A stretch of 10,488 nucleotides of DNA from Trebonia sp. (lineage in GTDB: Bacteria; Actinomycetota; Actinomycetes; Streptosporangiales; Streptosporangiaceae): the NCBI GenBank assembly GCA_030038035.1, contig JASHPP010000246.1:1-10488 (forward strand). The letters are read 5' to 3'. Position 1 is the stretch's first letter. Every line of letters starts with the position of its first letter. The notes under the pieces were generated by a model. The model saw only the letters and a list, made by a program, of their open reading frames with translations, did no database searches and was not told the origin of the DNA. Made by a program: the position numbers and the translations under genes. Shown piece by piece: positions 1-6,145 of the stretch.

Positions 1-22
1 GCAGCGGGCGGATAAGAGCCGT

Positions 23-841
23 GTGGATGAGTGGATGGAGGTGACGTTCAAGTTCGGCGGGTCGCGGATCAAGCGGAAGGCGGTCGCGCTTTTGCTGCTG
101 GGCGCCCCGGCGGTGGCCCCGCTGTTCTTCATGCTGCCGGCGCTGGTCACGCTGAACAGCAACACGTTCTCGGTGTCGGTCGATGACACGCTGGGCACCG
201 GCGCCGAGGCGTGCCTGTTCTTGTGCCTGCTGGTCACCCCGCTGTCCACGCTGACCGGGCAGCGCTGGTTTTTCGGGCTGCGCCGCTGGTACGGGATCAT
301 GATGGCGTGCTGCGGGATCGGGGACGCGACCGCGGCGGGGGTCACCGATAACTTCGCCGGGGGGGTGTTCGGCCGGCTGGCCGGGCACACCTTCACCCTG
401 GTGGGGTTCACCATGGTGCTGCTGGTCATCCCGCTGCTGCTGACCGGCAACCCGTGGGCGCAGCGCAAGCTCGGCAGGTACTGGAAGCAGCTGCACCGGA
501 TGATCTACGTCATCTGGGCGCTGCTGGCCTGCCACCTGATGCTGCTGGAGGGGCTGGGGTTCGAGAGCGGGTCCAACGGGTCGGGTTTCGCCGGCGACGG
601 CGACCCGGTCTTCCACCAGCGGTTCTACCAGTACTCGGCGTGCAGCCTGTTCCTGCTCACGCTGCGGCTGCCGCCGGTCAGGCGGTGGATCGCCGCCCGG
701 CAGAAAGAAGGCCGCAACTGGCTGGTCTGGGTCACCATCGCCCCGGTCTTCGCGCTGTTCGTATTCGGCATGATCTTCATCCTGAATGAGGAGATCTTCA
801 AGGGGATCGACTCCTTCCGCGAGACCCCCAGCGCCGAGTAA
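23..841 (+). CDS. MsrQ/YedZ-like ferric reductase-type heme membrane protein (5' end uncertain)
   Basis: Integral membrane protein of about 272 aa resembling the ferric-reductase-like transmembrane domain family that includes MsrQ/YedZ, the heme-b membrane partner of periplasmic methionine sulfoxide reductase MsrP. Hydrophobic segments lie near residues 20-43, 60-78, 89-106, 122-140, 158-175, 203-216 and 232-254. The MsrQ-like stretch runs from LRRWYG (86-91) to QRKLGRYWKQLHRM (147-160), with candidate heme histidines H158 and H171. The position matching the first conserved heme histidine, aligned by eye with E. coli MsrQ, is D101. No FAD/NADPH domain follows, so electrons would have to come from a partner. 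The frame is open from position 2, so the true start may lie upstream. GTG at 23 is the first start codon in the window and ATG at 35 is another option. No convincing ribosome site decides between them. The stop is TAA, and the next gene begins 30 bp later, probably in the same operon. No MsrP gene is visible. The family call is fairly sure; the partner and substrate are unknown. Confidence 0.75.
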   Translation: MDEWMEVTFKFGGSRIKRKAVALLLLGAPAVAPLFFMLPALVTLNSNTFSVSVDDTLGTGAEACLFLCLLVTPLSTLTGQRWFFGLRRWYGIMMACCGIGDATAAGVTDNFAGGVFGRLAGHTFTLVGFTMVLLVIPLLLTGNPWAQRKLGRYWKQLHRMIYVIWALLACHLMLLEGLGFESGSNGSGFAGDGDPVFHQRFYQYSACSLFLLTLRLPPVRRWIAARQKEGRNWLVWVTIAPVFALFVFGMIFILNEEIFKGIDSFRETPSAE

Positions 842-871
842 CGCCGCGACCGCCTTCCGCGAAGGGATCCG

Positions 872-1549
872 ATGAGCCACACCTACGCCGCACCCGGCCG
901 GGACGACACCGCGGCCGGCCGGGTCATCTTGATGATCATCTCCCCGCTGGCCGCGGTCCTGGTGATCGCCGGGCTGGTCTACGCCGCCGGCGCCGCCGGC
1001 CGGCACGCCGCCGCCGCCCTTGCCGCCGGCTGCGAGCCGGCCCTGTTCATCTCCGGCCTGCCGTGCACCACCCGGCAGATGCTGGTCAGCCAGTACGACG
1101 GGATCGTCAACCCGGCCGCCAGGCTGCTGGCCGCCGACACCGCCGCCTACACCGCCAACCAGGGACGCAACCTGGTGGCGGCCGAGGCGGCCCTGACCGC
1201 CGAGGCGGCGGCCGAGCAGGCGCTCGGCACCAGCCTGGCCGCGGTCACGTTCACCCCGCAGAACAGGGCCAGGGCGCTGGCGCTGCTCACCAGCGCCGCC
1301 TCCGACGGCAACCCCGTGCCGGCGGCCGCGGTCACCCTCACCCCCCAGGCCACCGTCATAGCCGACGCGCTGATCCGCGCCGACCAGGCCCTGGCCGCCC
1401 TCACCGCCCGGCAGGCCCGCGCAGCCACCCTCACCCAGATGCGCTCATACAACCACCAGGTCCAGGCCGCCGCCACCACCGTCCAGACCGAACTGACGCT
1501 CCTCCGCAAGGCAATTGAGGCGCCACCTCAGGCGAGCCGGGAGAGCTAA
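872..1549 (+). CDS. membrane-anchored Ala-rich helical protein of unknown function
   Basis: A 225-aa protein that I do not recognise. A single hydrophobic segment near residues 17-42 follows a short N-terminus with few charges, consistent with a signal anchor or an uncleaved signal peptide that exposes the rest outside the membrane. Two cysteines (C54 in GCEPALF and C65 in LPCTTRQ) stand just after the anchor and could form a disulfide. Residues about 70-218 are dominated by Ala, Leu, Thr, Gln and Arg with few Gly or Pro, which suggests a helical bundle or coiled coil. No catalytic motif is visible. The ATG at 872 has a good ribosome site, GAAGGG at 861-866, five bases upstream. The gene follows the MsrQ-like gene by 30 bp on the same strand, so it is probably cotranscribed and may act with it in the cell envelope; that is inference. 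The coding frame is supported by the ribosome site and strong G/C third positions. Confidence 0.7.
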   Translation: MSHTYAAPGRDDTAAGRVILMIISPLAAVLVIAGLVYAAGAAGRHAAAALAAGCEPALFISGLPCTTRQMLVSQYDGIVNPAARLLAADTAAYTANQGRNLVAAEAALTAEAAAEQALGTSLAAVTFTPQNRARALALLTSAASDGNPVPAAAVTLTPQATVIADALIRADQALAALTARQARAATLTQMRSYNHQVQAAATTVQTELTLLRKAIEAPPQASRES

Positions 1550-1597
1550 GGCGCAACGCAACGCATCAGAAGCAACCAGACAACAAGGCAGGAACTA

Positions 1598-1624
1598 ACG
1601 TAAACTTCCGTTACGTCTCCGTTA
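1598..1624 (+). promoter_or_regulatory. candidate operator: inverted and direct repeats upstream of the double LuxR regulator
   Basis: ACGTAA (1598-1603) and TTACGT (1611-1616) form a perfect 6-bp inverted repeat with a 7-bp spacer. Overlapping it, TCCGTTA occurs twice in direct orientation, at 1607-1613 and 1618-1624, 11 bp apart or about one helical turn. A TATAAG hexamer at 1623-1628 could be a -10 element, but no convincing -35 was seen. The cluster lies in the 148-bp gap between the preceding stop and the regulator start, where a regulator-binding site would be expected. Function is inferred from position and symmetry only. Confidence 0.4.
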
Positions 1625-1697
1625 TAAGCCGGCCCGGCGTAAGTTAGCCAGTACGTCGATCCATAGGTGCGATACAACCAGGACATCAGGCCTAACG

Positions 1698-3077
1698 ATG
1701 ACTGCGGCTACCGCTGCTCGCGTCAACGTCCGGGTAGCCGTGCAGTCGTCGCGACGGCTGCTCCGCGACACGCTCGCTACGTGCCTCGCGGCCCGGCCGG
1801 ACCTTACCGTCGTAGGCAAGGTCGCCAAGCCAGAAGAGCTCCCGGCGCTGTGCGAGCTGGGCCGGCCAGACACCGTGATCCTCGACGCGGGGCTGCGGCT
1901 GAGTGAGTTCGCCGTACTCGCGGACGATCTGCTGCAGCATTTCCCCGGGTTGAACGTGATCGTCATCTACCGGGACGCTTCTGAGCCGGATCTGACGCTC
2001 GCCTGCCGCGCGGGCGTTACCTCACTTGTTCCTGAATCGCATGGCCTCGCAGGCGTACTGGCGCTGCTGCGGCGCAGCAGCGCACTGCGCGCCCACATCG
2101 GCCACGGCAGCCTGACCGACCGGGAACTCGAGCTCGTGACGCTGACGAGTTCCGGGCACAGCGTCGCCGAGATCGCGGTCCTGCTCAGGATCAGCCCCCT
2201 CACGGTGGAAAACCTCAAGCGCCGGGTGTACGCGAAGCTGGGCGTGAACAGCAGCGCGCAGGCGGTCTCCCGGGCAGCGTCCCTCGGCATGCTGGACCAG
2301 CGCGCCGGCAAGCCCCCTTGGCAGCCCACGACGAGCAGCAACGACTTCCCGGTGCTGACGGTCGTGTCGGGTCAGGCGTGTCCAGCCCTTGATCAGGTGG
2401 TGGTCGCCCTGATCGCGAGCGGGCTGCCGTTCGTGCTTGAACGACGGCACGGACCCCTAGCCGACGCACACTGGCGGCAGTGGAATCGCGGCCCGATCGT
2501 GGCCGCGCTGGTCAATCCGGAGCCGGCGGAGTGGGCCCTGGTCGAAGAACTCGGCGTACCGGCGATCGTGGTGCACAGCGAGCCGCTCGATCCGCCCGAA
2601 CTCGCCAGGGCGCTCGCCAGCGGGGCCAACTCGCTGGTGCCGGCCGACAGGATAAACGACCACTTCCTCGAGGTCTTGCGGATGGTGAGCCAGGGCTACC
2701 TCGTGGTCGACTCACTGCCGATGCGATCGCTCATCGGAGTGGTACGCACCGGGTCCGGCCGCCGGGTGACGGACGGCGGGGAGTTGCCAGAGTTGACCGC
2801 ACGAGAGAGCGACATCCTCCAGTCAGTCGCCCGGGGTTACTCGATCCGGCAGACCGCGCGGGCGCTTGGCATATCCCCCAAGACCGTCGAGAACATCCAG
2901 ACCCGCCTCTTCCGCAAGCTTGGGGTCCGCAACAGGGCGGAGGCCCTCGCTGTGGTCGATGCGCTTGGCCTGCTGCCCGACATCCCGCCGGCTCCCGCCG
3001 GATCCGCTAACGGATCCGCTCCCCGGGCAGTACCCGTCCCTATCAGGGAACGGCGCGCCGCAGGGTTTCGCGGTTAG
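1698..3077 (+). CDS. tandem LuxR/NarL-type regulator with two receiver-like and two HTH modules
   Basis: A 459-aa cytoplasmic DNA-binding regulator built as two NarL/FixJ-like modules in a row. Module 1 has a receiver-like domain (about 10-128) and a LuxR-type helix-turn-helix (about 137-198: LTDRELELVTL, then ISPLTVENLKRRVYAKLGV). Module 2 has a second receiver-like domain (about 217-338) and a second LuxR HTH (about 365-424: LTARESDILQSVARGYS, then ISPKTVENIQTRLFRKLGV). Both receivers look degenerate. In the first, the usual acidic pair after beta-1 reads QSS, a phosphoacceptor-like D63 is kept (ILDAGL), and the conserved Lys of beta-5 is replaced near P112. In the second, the phosphoacceptor position reads LVNPEP with no Asp. 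Phosphorylation control is therefore doubtful; binding of a ligand or partner is an alternative. A Pro/Ala/Arg-rich tail (430-459) follows. The start is ATG at 1698 with a weak AGG at 1688-1690. No sensor kinase adjoins it. Family assignment is firm; targets are unknown. Confidence 0.88.
   Translation: MTAATAARVNVRVAVQSSRRLLRDTLATCLAARPDLTVVGKVAKPEELPALCELGRPDTVILDAGLRLSEFAVLADDLLQHFPGLNVIVIYRDASEPDLTLACRAGVTSLVPESHGLAGVLALLRRSSALRAHIGHGSLTDRELELVTLTSSGHSVAEIAVLLRISPLTVENLKRRVYAKLGVNSSAQAVSRAASLGMLDQRAGKPPWQPTTSSNDFPVLTVVSGQACPALDQVVVALIASGLPFVLERRHGPLADAHWRQWNRGPIVAALVNPEPAEWALVEELGVPAIVVHSEPLDPPELARALASGANSLVPADRINDHFLEVLRMVSQGYLVVDSLPMRSLIGVVRTGSGRRVTDGGELPELTARESDILQSVARGYSIRQTARALGISPKTVENIQTRLFRKLGVRNRAEALAVVDALGLLPDIPPAPAGSANGSAPRAVPVPIRERRAAGFRG
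2999..3018 (+). repeat. perfect CGGATCCG hairpin inside the 3' end of the regulator gene
   Basis: The self-complementary octamer CGGATCCG occurs at 2999-3006 and again at 3011-3018, separated by CTAA. This gives an 8-bp stem with a 4-base loop within the codons of the Pro/Ala-rich tail (residues about 434-441). A second small inverted repeat, TCCCT-ATC-AGGGA, follows at 3037-3049. They may be RNA structure or chance in a low-constraint tail. Confidence 0.4.
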
Positions 3078-3107
3078 GATCCGTAGTCGCTGGGACCCAG
3101 CCGTCGG

Positions 3108-3130
3108 CGGTCGCCCGCGCGCGGCGACCG
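3108..3130 (+). terminator. GC-rich hairpin, candidate terminator after the double LuxR gene
   Basis: CGGTCGCC (3108-3115) and GGCGACCG (3123-3130) form a perfect 8-bp stem with a 7-base loop, 31 bp after the regulator stop. A smaller inverted repeat, GCTGGG-A-CCCAGC (3089-3101), precedes it. No T-run follows, as is common for actinobacterial terminator hairpins. It lies between the stop of one gene and the apparent promoter of the next, which fits termination. Strength is unknown. Confidence 0.45.
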
Positions 3131-3141
3131 GGCAGGCGCTC

Positions 3142-3170
3142 TTGGCGTCCGATCCGCCTGGATTTAGGCT
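3142..3170 (+). promoter_or_regulatory. candidate sigma70-type promoter for the aldehyde dehydrogenase
   Basis: TTGGCG (3142-3147) and TAGGCT (3165-3170) are separated by 17 bp and match the -35/-10 pattern of a housekeeping sigma factor moderately well. The predicted start of transcription, near 3177, falls inside the large palindrome described next and would leave a leader of about 33 nt with a strong ribosome site. The match is imperfect, but its position is consistent. Confidence 0.5.
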
Positions 3171-3195
3171 GGTAGTCACAGTGAGACTACCAGCC
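3167..3195 (+). promoter_or_regulatory. perfect 29-bp interrupted palindrome, likely operator
   Basis: GGCTGGTAGTC (3167-3177) and GACTACCAGCC (3185-3195) are exact reverse complements, 11 bp each, around a 7-bp spacer. A smaller palindrome TCAC-A-GTGA (3176-3184) is nested at nearly the same centre. The element overlaps the candidate -10 box and the predicted start point and ends 14 bp before the ATG. This is the classic location for a dimeric repressor site (GntR, TetR or MarR type). It could instead act as an RNA hairpin in the leader. I do not recognise the motif as belonging to a specific regulator. Confidence 0.65.
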
Positions 3196-3209
3196 CCGGA
3201 GGGCATCGA

Positions 3210-4697
3210 ATGAGCCAGCCAACCGCGCCGATCCGCCACACCGACCGCTTCTACATTGGCGGGCAGTGGGTGGCGCCGTCGTCCGACGCCACAATCAGCG
3301 TCATCGACTCCGACACCGAGCAGCTTTACTTCACCGTCCCCGAGGCGCAGGCCGCCGACATTTCACGGGCGGTCGGCGCGGCGCGCGAGGCATTCGACAG
3401 CGGCCCGTGGCCGTGGCTGACGCACAAGCAGCGGGCCGAGTACCTGCGGGCGATCGGGGCGGAGCTCAAGCGGCGGTCGGACGACATCGGCCAGATCTGG
3501 CCGCGTGAGTCCGGGGTGCTGCACGCGATCGCCCGCGGTGGCGGCGTCGGCGCGCAGCGCACCTTCAGCGCGTTTGCCGCCCAGGCCAGCACGTTCCCGT
3601 TCGAGGAGCCGGCCAGGCCGTCGGCCGGGGAGTTCGGCCTCATCGTCCGCGAGCCGGTCGGCGTCGTCGGCGCGATCATCCCGTGGAACGCCCCGATGGG
3701 CCTGATCAGCAACAAGGTCGCGCCGGCGCTGCTGGCCGGGTGCACGCTGATCCTCAAGTCCTCGCCGGAGGCGCCTGGGGAGGGGTACCTGATCGCGGAG
3801 GCCGCCGAGGCCGCCGGGCTGCCGCCGGGCGTGCTGAACGTGGTCACCGCCGACCGAGAGGTCTCCGAGTTGCTCGTCCGCGACCCGCGCGTCGACAAGA
3901 TCACCTTCACCGGGTCCACCGCCGCCGGGCGGCGGATCGCCTCCATCTGCGGCGAGCGGATCGCCCGCTGCACCCTGGAACTCGGCGGCAAGTCCGCGGC
4001 CGTCATCCTCGACGACATGGACATCGAAACCGCCGCGCGCACCCTGTCCCAGGCCGAATGCTTCCTGTCGGGGCAGGTCTGCTCCTCGCTGACCCGGATC
4101 GTGGTTCCCCGGTCCCGGCATGACGAGATGCTCGAGGCGCTGGCCGCCACGTTCAGCCAGGTTCGCGTCGGTGACCCGTTCAGCGCGCAGAGCCAGATGG
4201 GACCGCTGGCCGCGCGGCGGCAGCGGGACCGGGTGGAGGGCTACATCGCCAAGGGCATCGCCGACGGCGCGACGCTCGCCACGGGCGGCGGGCGGCCCAG
4301 GGACCTGGACCGGGGCTGGTACGTCGAGCCCACGGTCTTCGGCAACGTCGACAACCACTCCGTCATCGCCCAGGAGGAGATCTTCGGGCCGGTGCTTTCC
4401 GTCATCCCGGCCGCGGACGAAGACGACGCGGTGCGGATCGCCAACGACACCATCTACGGGCTGAACGCCTCCGTGTTCACCAATGACGTCAACCGCGCCC
4501 GCCACGTGGCGGCCAGGCTCCGGTCCGGCACCGTCGGGCACAACGCGATGCGCACGGACTTCGGCGTGAGCTTCGGCGGGTTCAAGCAGTCCGGCATCGG
4601 CCGCGAGGGCGTGCACGAGGGCCTGACGCCGTTCCTTGAGGTCAAGTTCATGATCCTCGAAGGACACCCAGAAGGCTACGAGCAGACCGGCATGTAG
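3210..4697 (+). CDS. NAD(P)+-dependent aldehyde dehydrogenase
   Basis: A 495-aa cytosolic aldehyde dehydrogenase of normal family length that oxidises an aldehyde to a carboxylic acid with NAD(P)+. Visible landmarks: PWNAP with the oxyanion asparagine N160, cofactor lysine K183 in LKSSPEAP, the FTGSTAAGRRIA nucleotide-binding turn (233-244), general base E257 in LELGGK, catalytic C291 in SGQVCSS, E390 in EEIFGP and the C-terminal FKQSGIGREG (458-467). All key residues are present, so it should be active. The start is well supported by GGAGGG (3198-3203), six bases before ATG. The gene stands alone between a candidate terminator/promoter region and a convergent gap, so no pathway partner shows the substrate. 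The palindrome over its promoter suggests single-gene induction. Betaine-, vanillin- or terpene-aldehyde-type substrates cannot be separated by eye. No membrane or signal segment is seen. Confidence 0.95.
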   Translation: MSQPTAPIRHTDRFYIGGQWVAPSSDATISVIDSDTEQLYFTVPEAQAADISRAVGAAREAFDSGPWPWLTHKQRAEYLRAIGAELKRRSDDIGQIWPRESGVLHAIARGGGVGAQRTFSAFAAQASTFPFEEPARPSAGEFGLIVREPVGVVGAIIPWNAPMGLISNKVAPALLAGCTLILKSSPEAPGEGYLIAEAAEAAGLPPGVLNVVTADREVSELLVRDPRVDKITFTGSTAAGRRIASICGERIARCTLELGGKSAAVILDDMDIETAARTLSQAECFLSGQVCSSLTRIVVPRSRHDEMLEALAATFSQVRVGDPFSAQSQMGPLAARRQRDRVEGYIAKGIADGATLATGGGRPRDLDRGWYVEPTVFGNVDNHSVIAQEEIFGPVLSVIPAADEDDAVRIANDTIYGLNASVFTNDVNRARHVAARLRSGTVGHNAMRTDFGVSFGGFKQSGIGREGVHEGLTPFLEVKFMILEGHPEGYEQTGM

Positions 4698-5102
4698 GCA
4701 TCTCCCGCCATAACCGGGCCGCCGCCGGGTGCGGGCCGGGGAGTACTGCGCCTGGCGCAGGTGGCCGGTCGCGGTGGCGCCAGCGGTTCGAAGCCAGGCA
4801 GCTTCCCTGGCGTCCCGGGAGTCCCGCGAGTACTACTTTGGACACTTTGTGCATGGACAAATCGCCCATAACGGGCGCCGAAATCGTCACAGGGTGTACA
4901 AAGTCGCAGGCCAGGGGCCCCTGTGGCCGGGGAGCCGGGGCGGCGGGGCAGCGGCGACGGGCCAGCGAGGGCAGCCAGGGCAGCGGCGGGGGCCGGGGCG
5001 GGAGGCGGGACTGGCGGGAGGCGGGCCGGCGGGGGCTTGGGCCAGTGGCGCAGCTGACCCGATAGAGCTGGGCCGTTGCGTGGCTGGCCCGGGACGCGGG
5101 CC
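4698..5102. other. 405-bp non-coding convergent gap rich in hairpins and G-runs
   Basis: No convincing gene was found between the aldehyde dehydrogenase stop and the stop of the convergent membrane-protein gene. Open frames here lack ribosome sites and have low-complexity Gly/Arg/Ala products. The left part holds a string of short inverted repeats: CTGCGC/GCGCAG (4746-4760), GCCAGG/CCTGGC (4793-4811), TTTGT/ACAAA (4846-4861) and CGCCC/GGGCG (4863-4877). An outer near-perfect pair, ACTTTGTGCA (4844-4853) and TGTACAAAGT (4895-4904), encloses the last hairpin. The central part has the palindrome CAGGGGCCCCTG (about 4911-4922). The right part is G-run rich, and GGGCCAG (5039-5045) pairs with CTGGCCC (5084-5090). 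The structures may serve as a bidirectional terminator; a small RNA is possible but unproven. Confidence 0.5.
4988..5035 (+). repeat. potential G-quadruplex tract with a 13-bp direct repeat
   Basis: Seven runs of three to five G (starting at 4988, 4995, 5000, 5007, 5016, 5023 and 5031) are separated by loops of one to six bases, well within the usual G-quadruplex pattern. GGCGGGAGGCGGG occurs exactly twice, at 4997-5009 and 5013-5025. The tract lies in the convergent gap about 70 bp from the stop of the minus-strand gene. In a GC-rich genome such runs can arise by chance, so function is uncertain. Confidence 0.5.
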
Positions 5103-6053
5103 TTAGTCCGTGATTTCGCGCAGCGCCTGCGCGACCGCCCGTGCCTGCGCGGACATGGCGGCAAGCGCGGCGATGCCGTGCTCGTCGGCGGCGGTGCTGG
5201 CGAGGATGTCCAGGTGCGGACCGGTGAGCTGGGCGACCGCCGCGTGCTGCTCCCAGTCACGGTAGGCGGCGTCGGCCTCGCGTACCTCGGCGGCGTAACG
5301 CTGCAGCGCCAGCACCCGCTCGGCGGTGCTCCGCCGCGCCGCCACCGCGGCCTCGTGCTGGCTGCGCAGCAGCCGCCCGGCTGGCGAGCCGGGGCTGAGC
5401 TCGGGAAGCGCCGCCCGCAGACCACGCAGCCGGGCCTGCGCGCGCAGGGAAACGGCGATATCCCACTCCTGCCACGCGAGCGCGGTGCTCTCACCTGGCT
5501 CGTCCAGCAGGCCAGCCCGGCCCACCCGGGAGGAATTCGCGGCGTCGACCGCGTCCTGCGCGCGGCGCAGCAGCATCCTGGCCGGGGCGTCGAAATCGGC
5601 GCCGGTCAGGTACCGGCCGTGATAGGCGCGCGCGGCCCTCGCCGCGGGCGTCCACCCGTTGAGCTGGCCGAACAGCACCAGCCGCAAGCAGAACACCACG
5701 GCGGTAAGCACCGCGATGATCTCCGCGACAACCAGCGCGACCTGGCCGGAGGCGGACTGCCAGCCGTTCGGCCCGCCGAAGATCAGCACTCCGACCGCCC
5801 ACGGGGCCGAGCCGGTGACCGCGATGAACCCGGCGGCCGACATCCCGGTGACAGCGCCGTAGACCGTCGCCTCGCGCCTGGCCGGATGCACGGGCAGGAG
5901 GTCGCGGGGCGACCGCCGCGACCGCTGGCTGGCCGGCGTGAGGATCGCTCCTGGAGCGGTCAGCAGCCGGCGGGCGGGCGCAGGGATCGCAGGGTCGACG
6001 GCAGGCCGTCGCAGCGCGGCATCGGCCCAGGTCCCGTTGTACCCATCGGACAT
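5103..6053 (-). CDS. two-helix membrane protein with long helical C-terminal domain, unknown function
   Basis: Conserved-looking actinobacterial membrane protein without a name I can give. From the chosen ATG it is 316 aa: a basic, Pro/Ala/Arg-rich cytoplasmic N-terminus (about 1-60), two hydrophobic helices (about 63-93 and 104-129) joined by a Gly/Asn/Trp loop, then about 185 residues rich in Ala, Leu, Arg, Glu and Gln, likely helical and coiled-coil-like. The piece YHGRYLTGADFD just after the second helix, and QEWDIA further on, look like family-specific conserved patches. No enzymatic motif is visible. ATG at 6053 was chosen over an in-frame TTG at 6077 because the TTG lacks a ribosome site; the ATG itself has only a weak one (GATGAG directly adjacent), so the start is tentative. 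It sits 92 bp downstream of the deaminase pseudogene on the same strand. It could be read through from that operon, or have its own promoter. It converges on the aldehyde dehydrogenase. Confidence 0.7.
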   Translation of the reverse strand: MSDGYNGTWADAALRRPAVDPAIPAPARRLLTAPGAILTPASQRSRRSPRDLLPVHPARREATVYGAVTGMSAAGFIAVTGSAPWAVGVLIFGGPNGWQSASGQVALVVAEIIAVLTAVVFCLRLVLFGQLNGWTPAARAARAYHGRYLTGADFDAPARMLLRRAQDAVDAANSSRVGRAGLLDEPGESTALAWQEWDIAVSLRAQARLRGLRAALPELSPGSPAGRLLRSQHEAAVAARRSTAERVLALQRYAAEVREADAAYRDWEQHAAVAQLTGPHLDILASTAADEHGIAALAAMSAQARAVAQALREITD

Positions 6054-6145
6054 CTCATCAAGGCTAACGCTGCGCAAGCGCGCCGAGCTAGGGGGCGATC
6101 GTCACCGGCTGCGAGACGGCGCCGCCGCCAGCCGCCGCGCGGGCA

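Noticed and set aside
3363..4667. Long minus-strand open frame (434 codons) opposite the aldehyde dehydrogenase
   Set aside because: It is the antisense shadow of a full-length dehydrogenase with every catalytic motif in place. The product is rich in Arg, Gly, Asp and Pro with no family sequence and no ribosome site.
4711..4740. GC-rich sequence after the aldehyde dehydrogenase stop as an intrinsic terminator
   Set aside because: The possible stems (CCGG pairs, CCCGC/GCGGG) are short or need bulges, and no T-run follows. The 4746-4760 hairpin is better but also unproven.
4783..4800. GGTTCGAAGCC resembling a tRNA T-loop
   Set aside because: The flanking five-base arms (AGCGG and CCAGG) are not complementary, and no upstream cloverleaf can be drawn.
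4838..5065. Small plus-strand frame in the convergent gap
   Set aside because: It has no ribosome site, and its tail is Gly/Arg/Ala low-complexity produced by the G-run tract.
5039..5090. tRNA-like stretch beginning GGGCCAGTGGCGCAGCTG and ending CTGGCCC
   Set aside because: The start resembles a tRNA acceptor and D-arm, and the ends can pair, but there is no anticodon arm and no T-arm with a TTCGA loop within the length. Treated as an inverted repeat in the gap.
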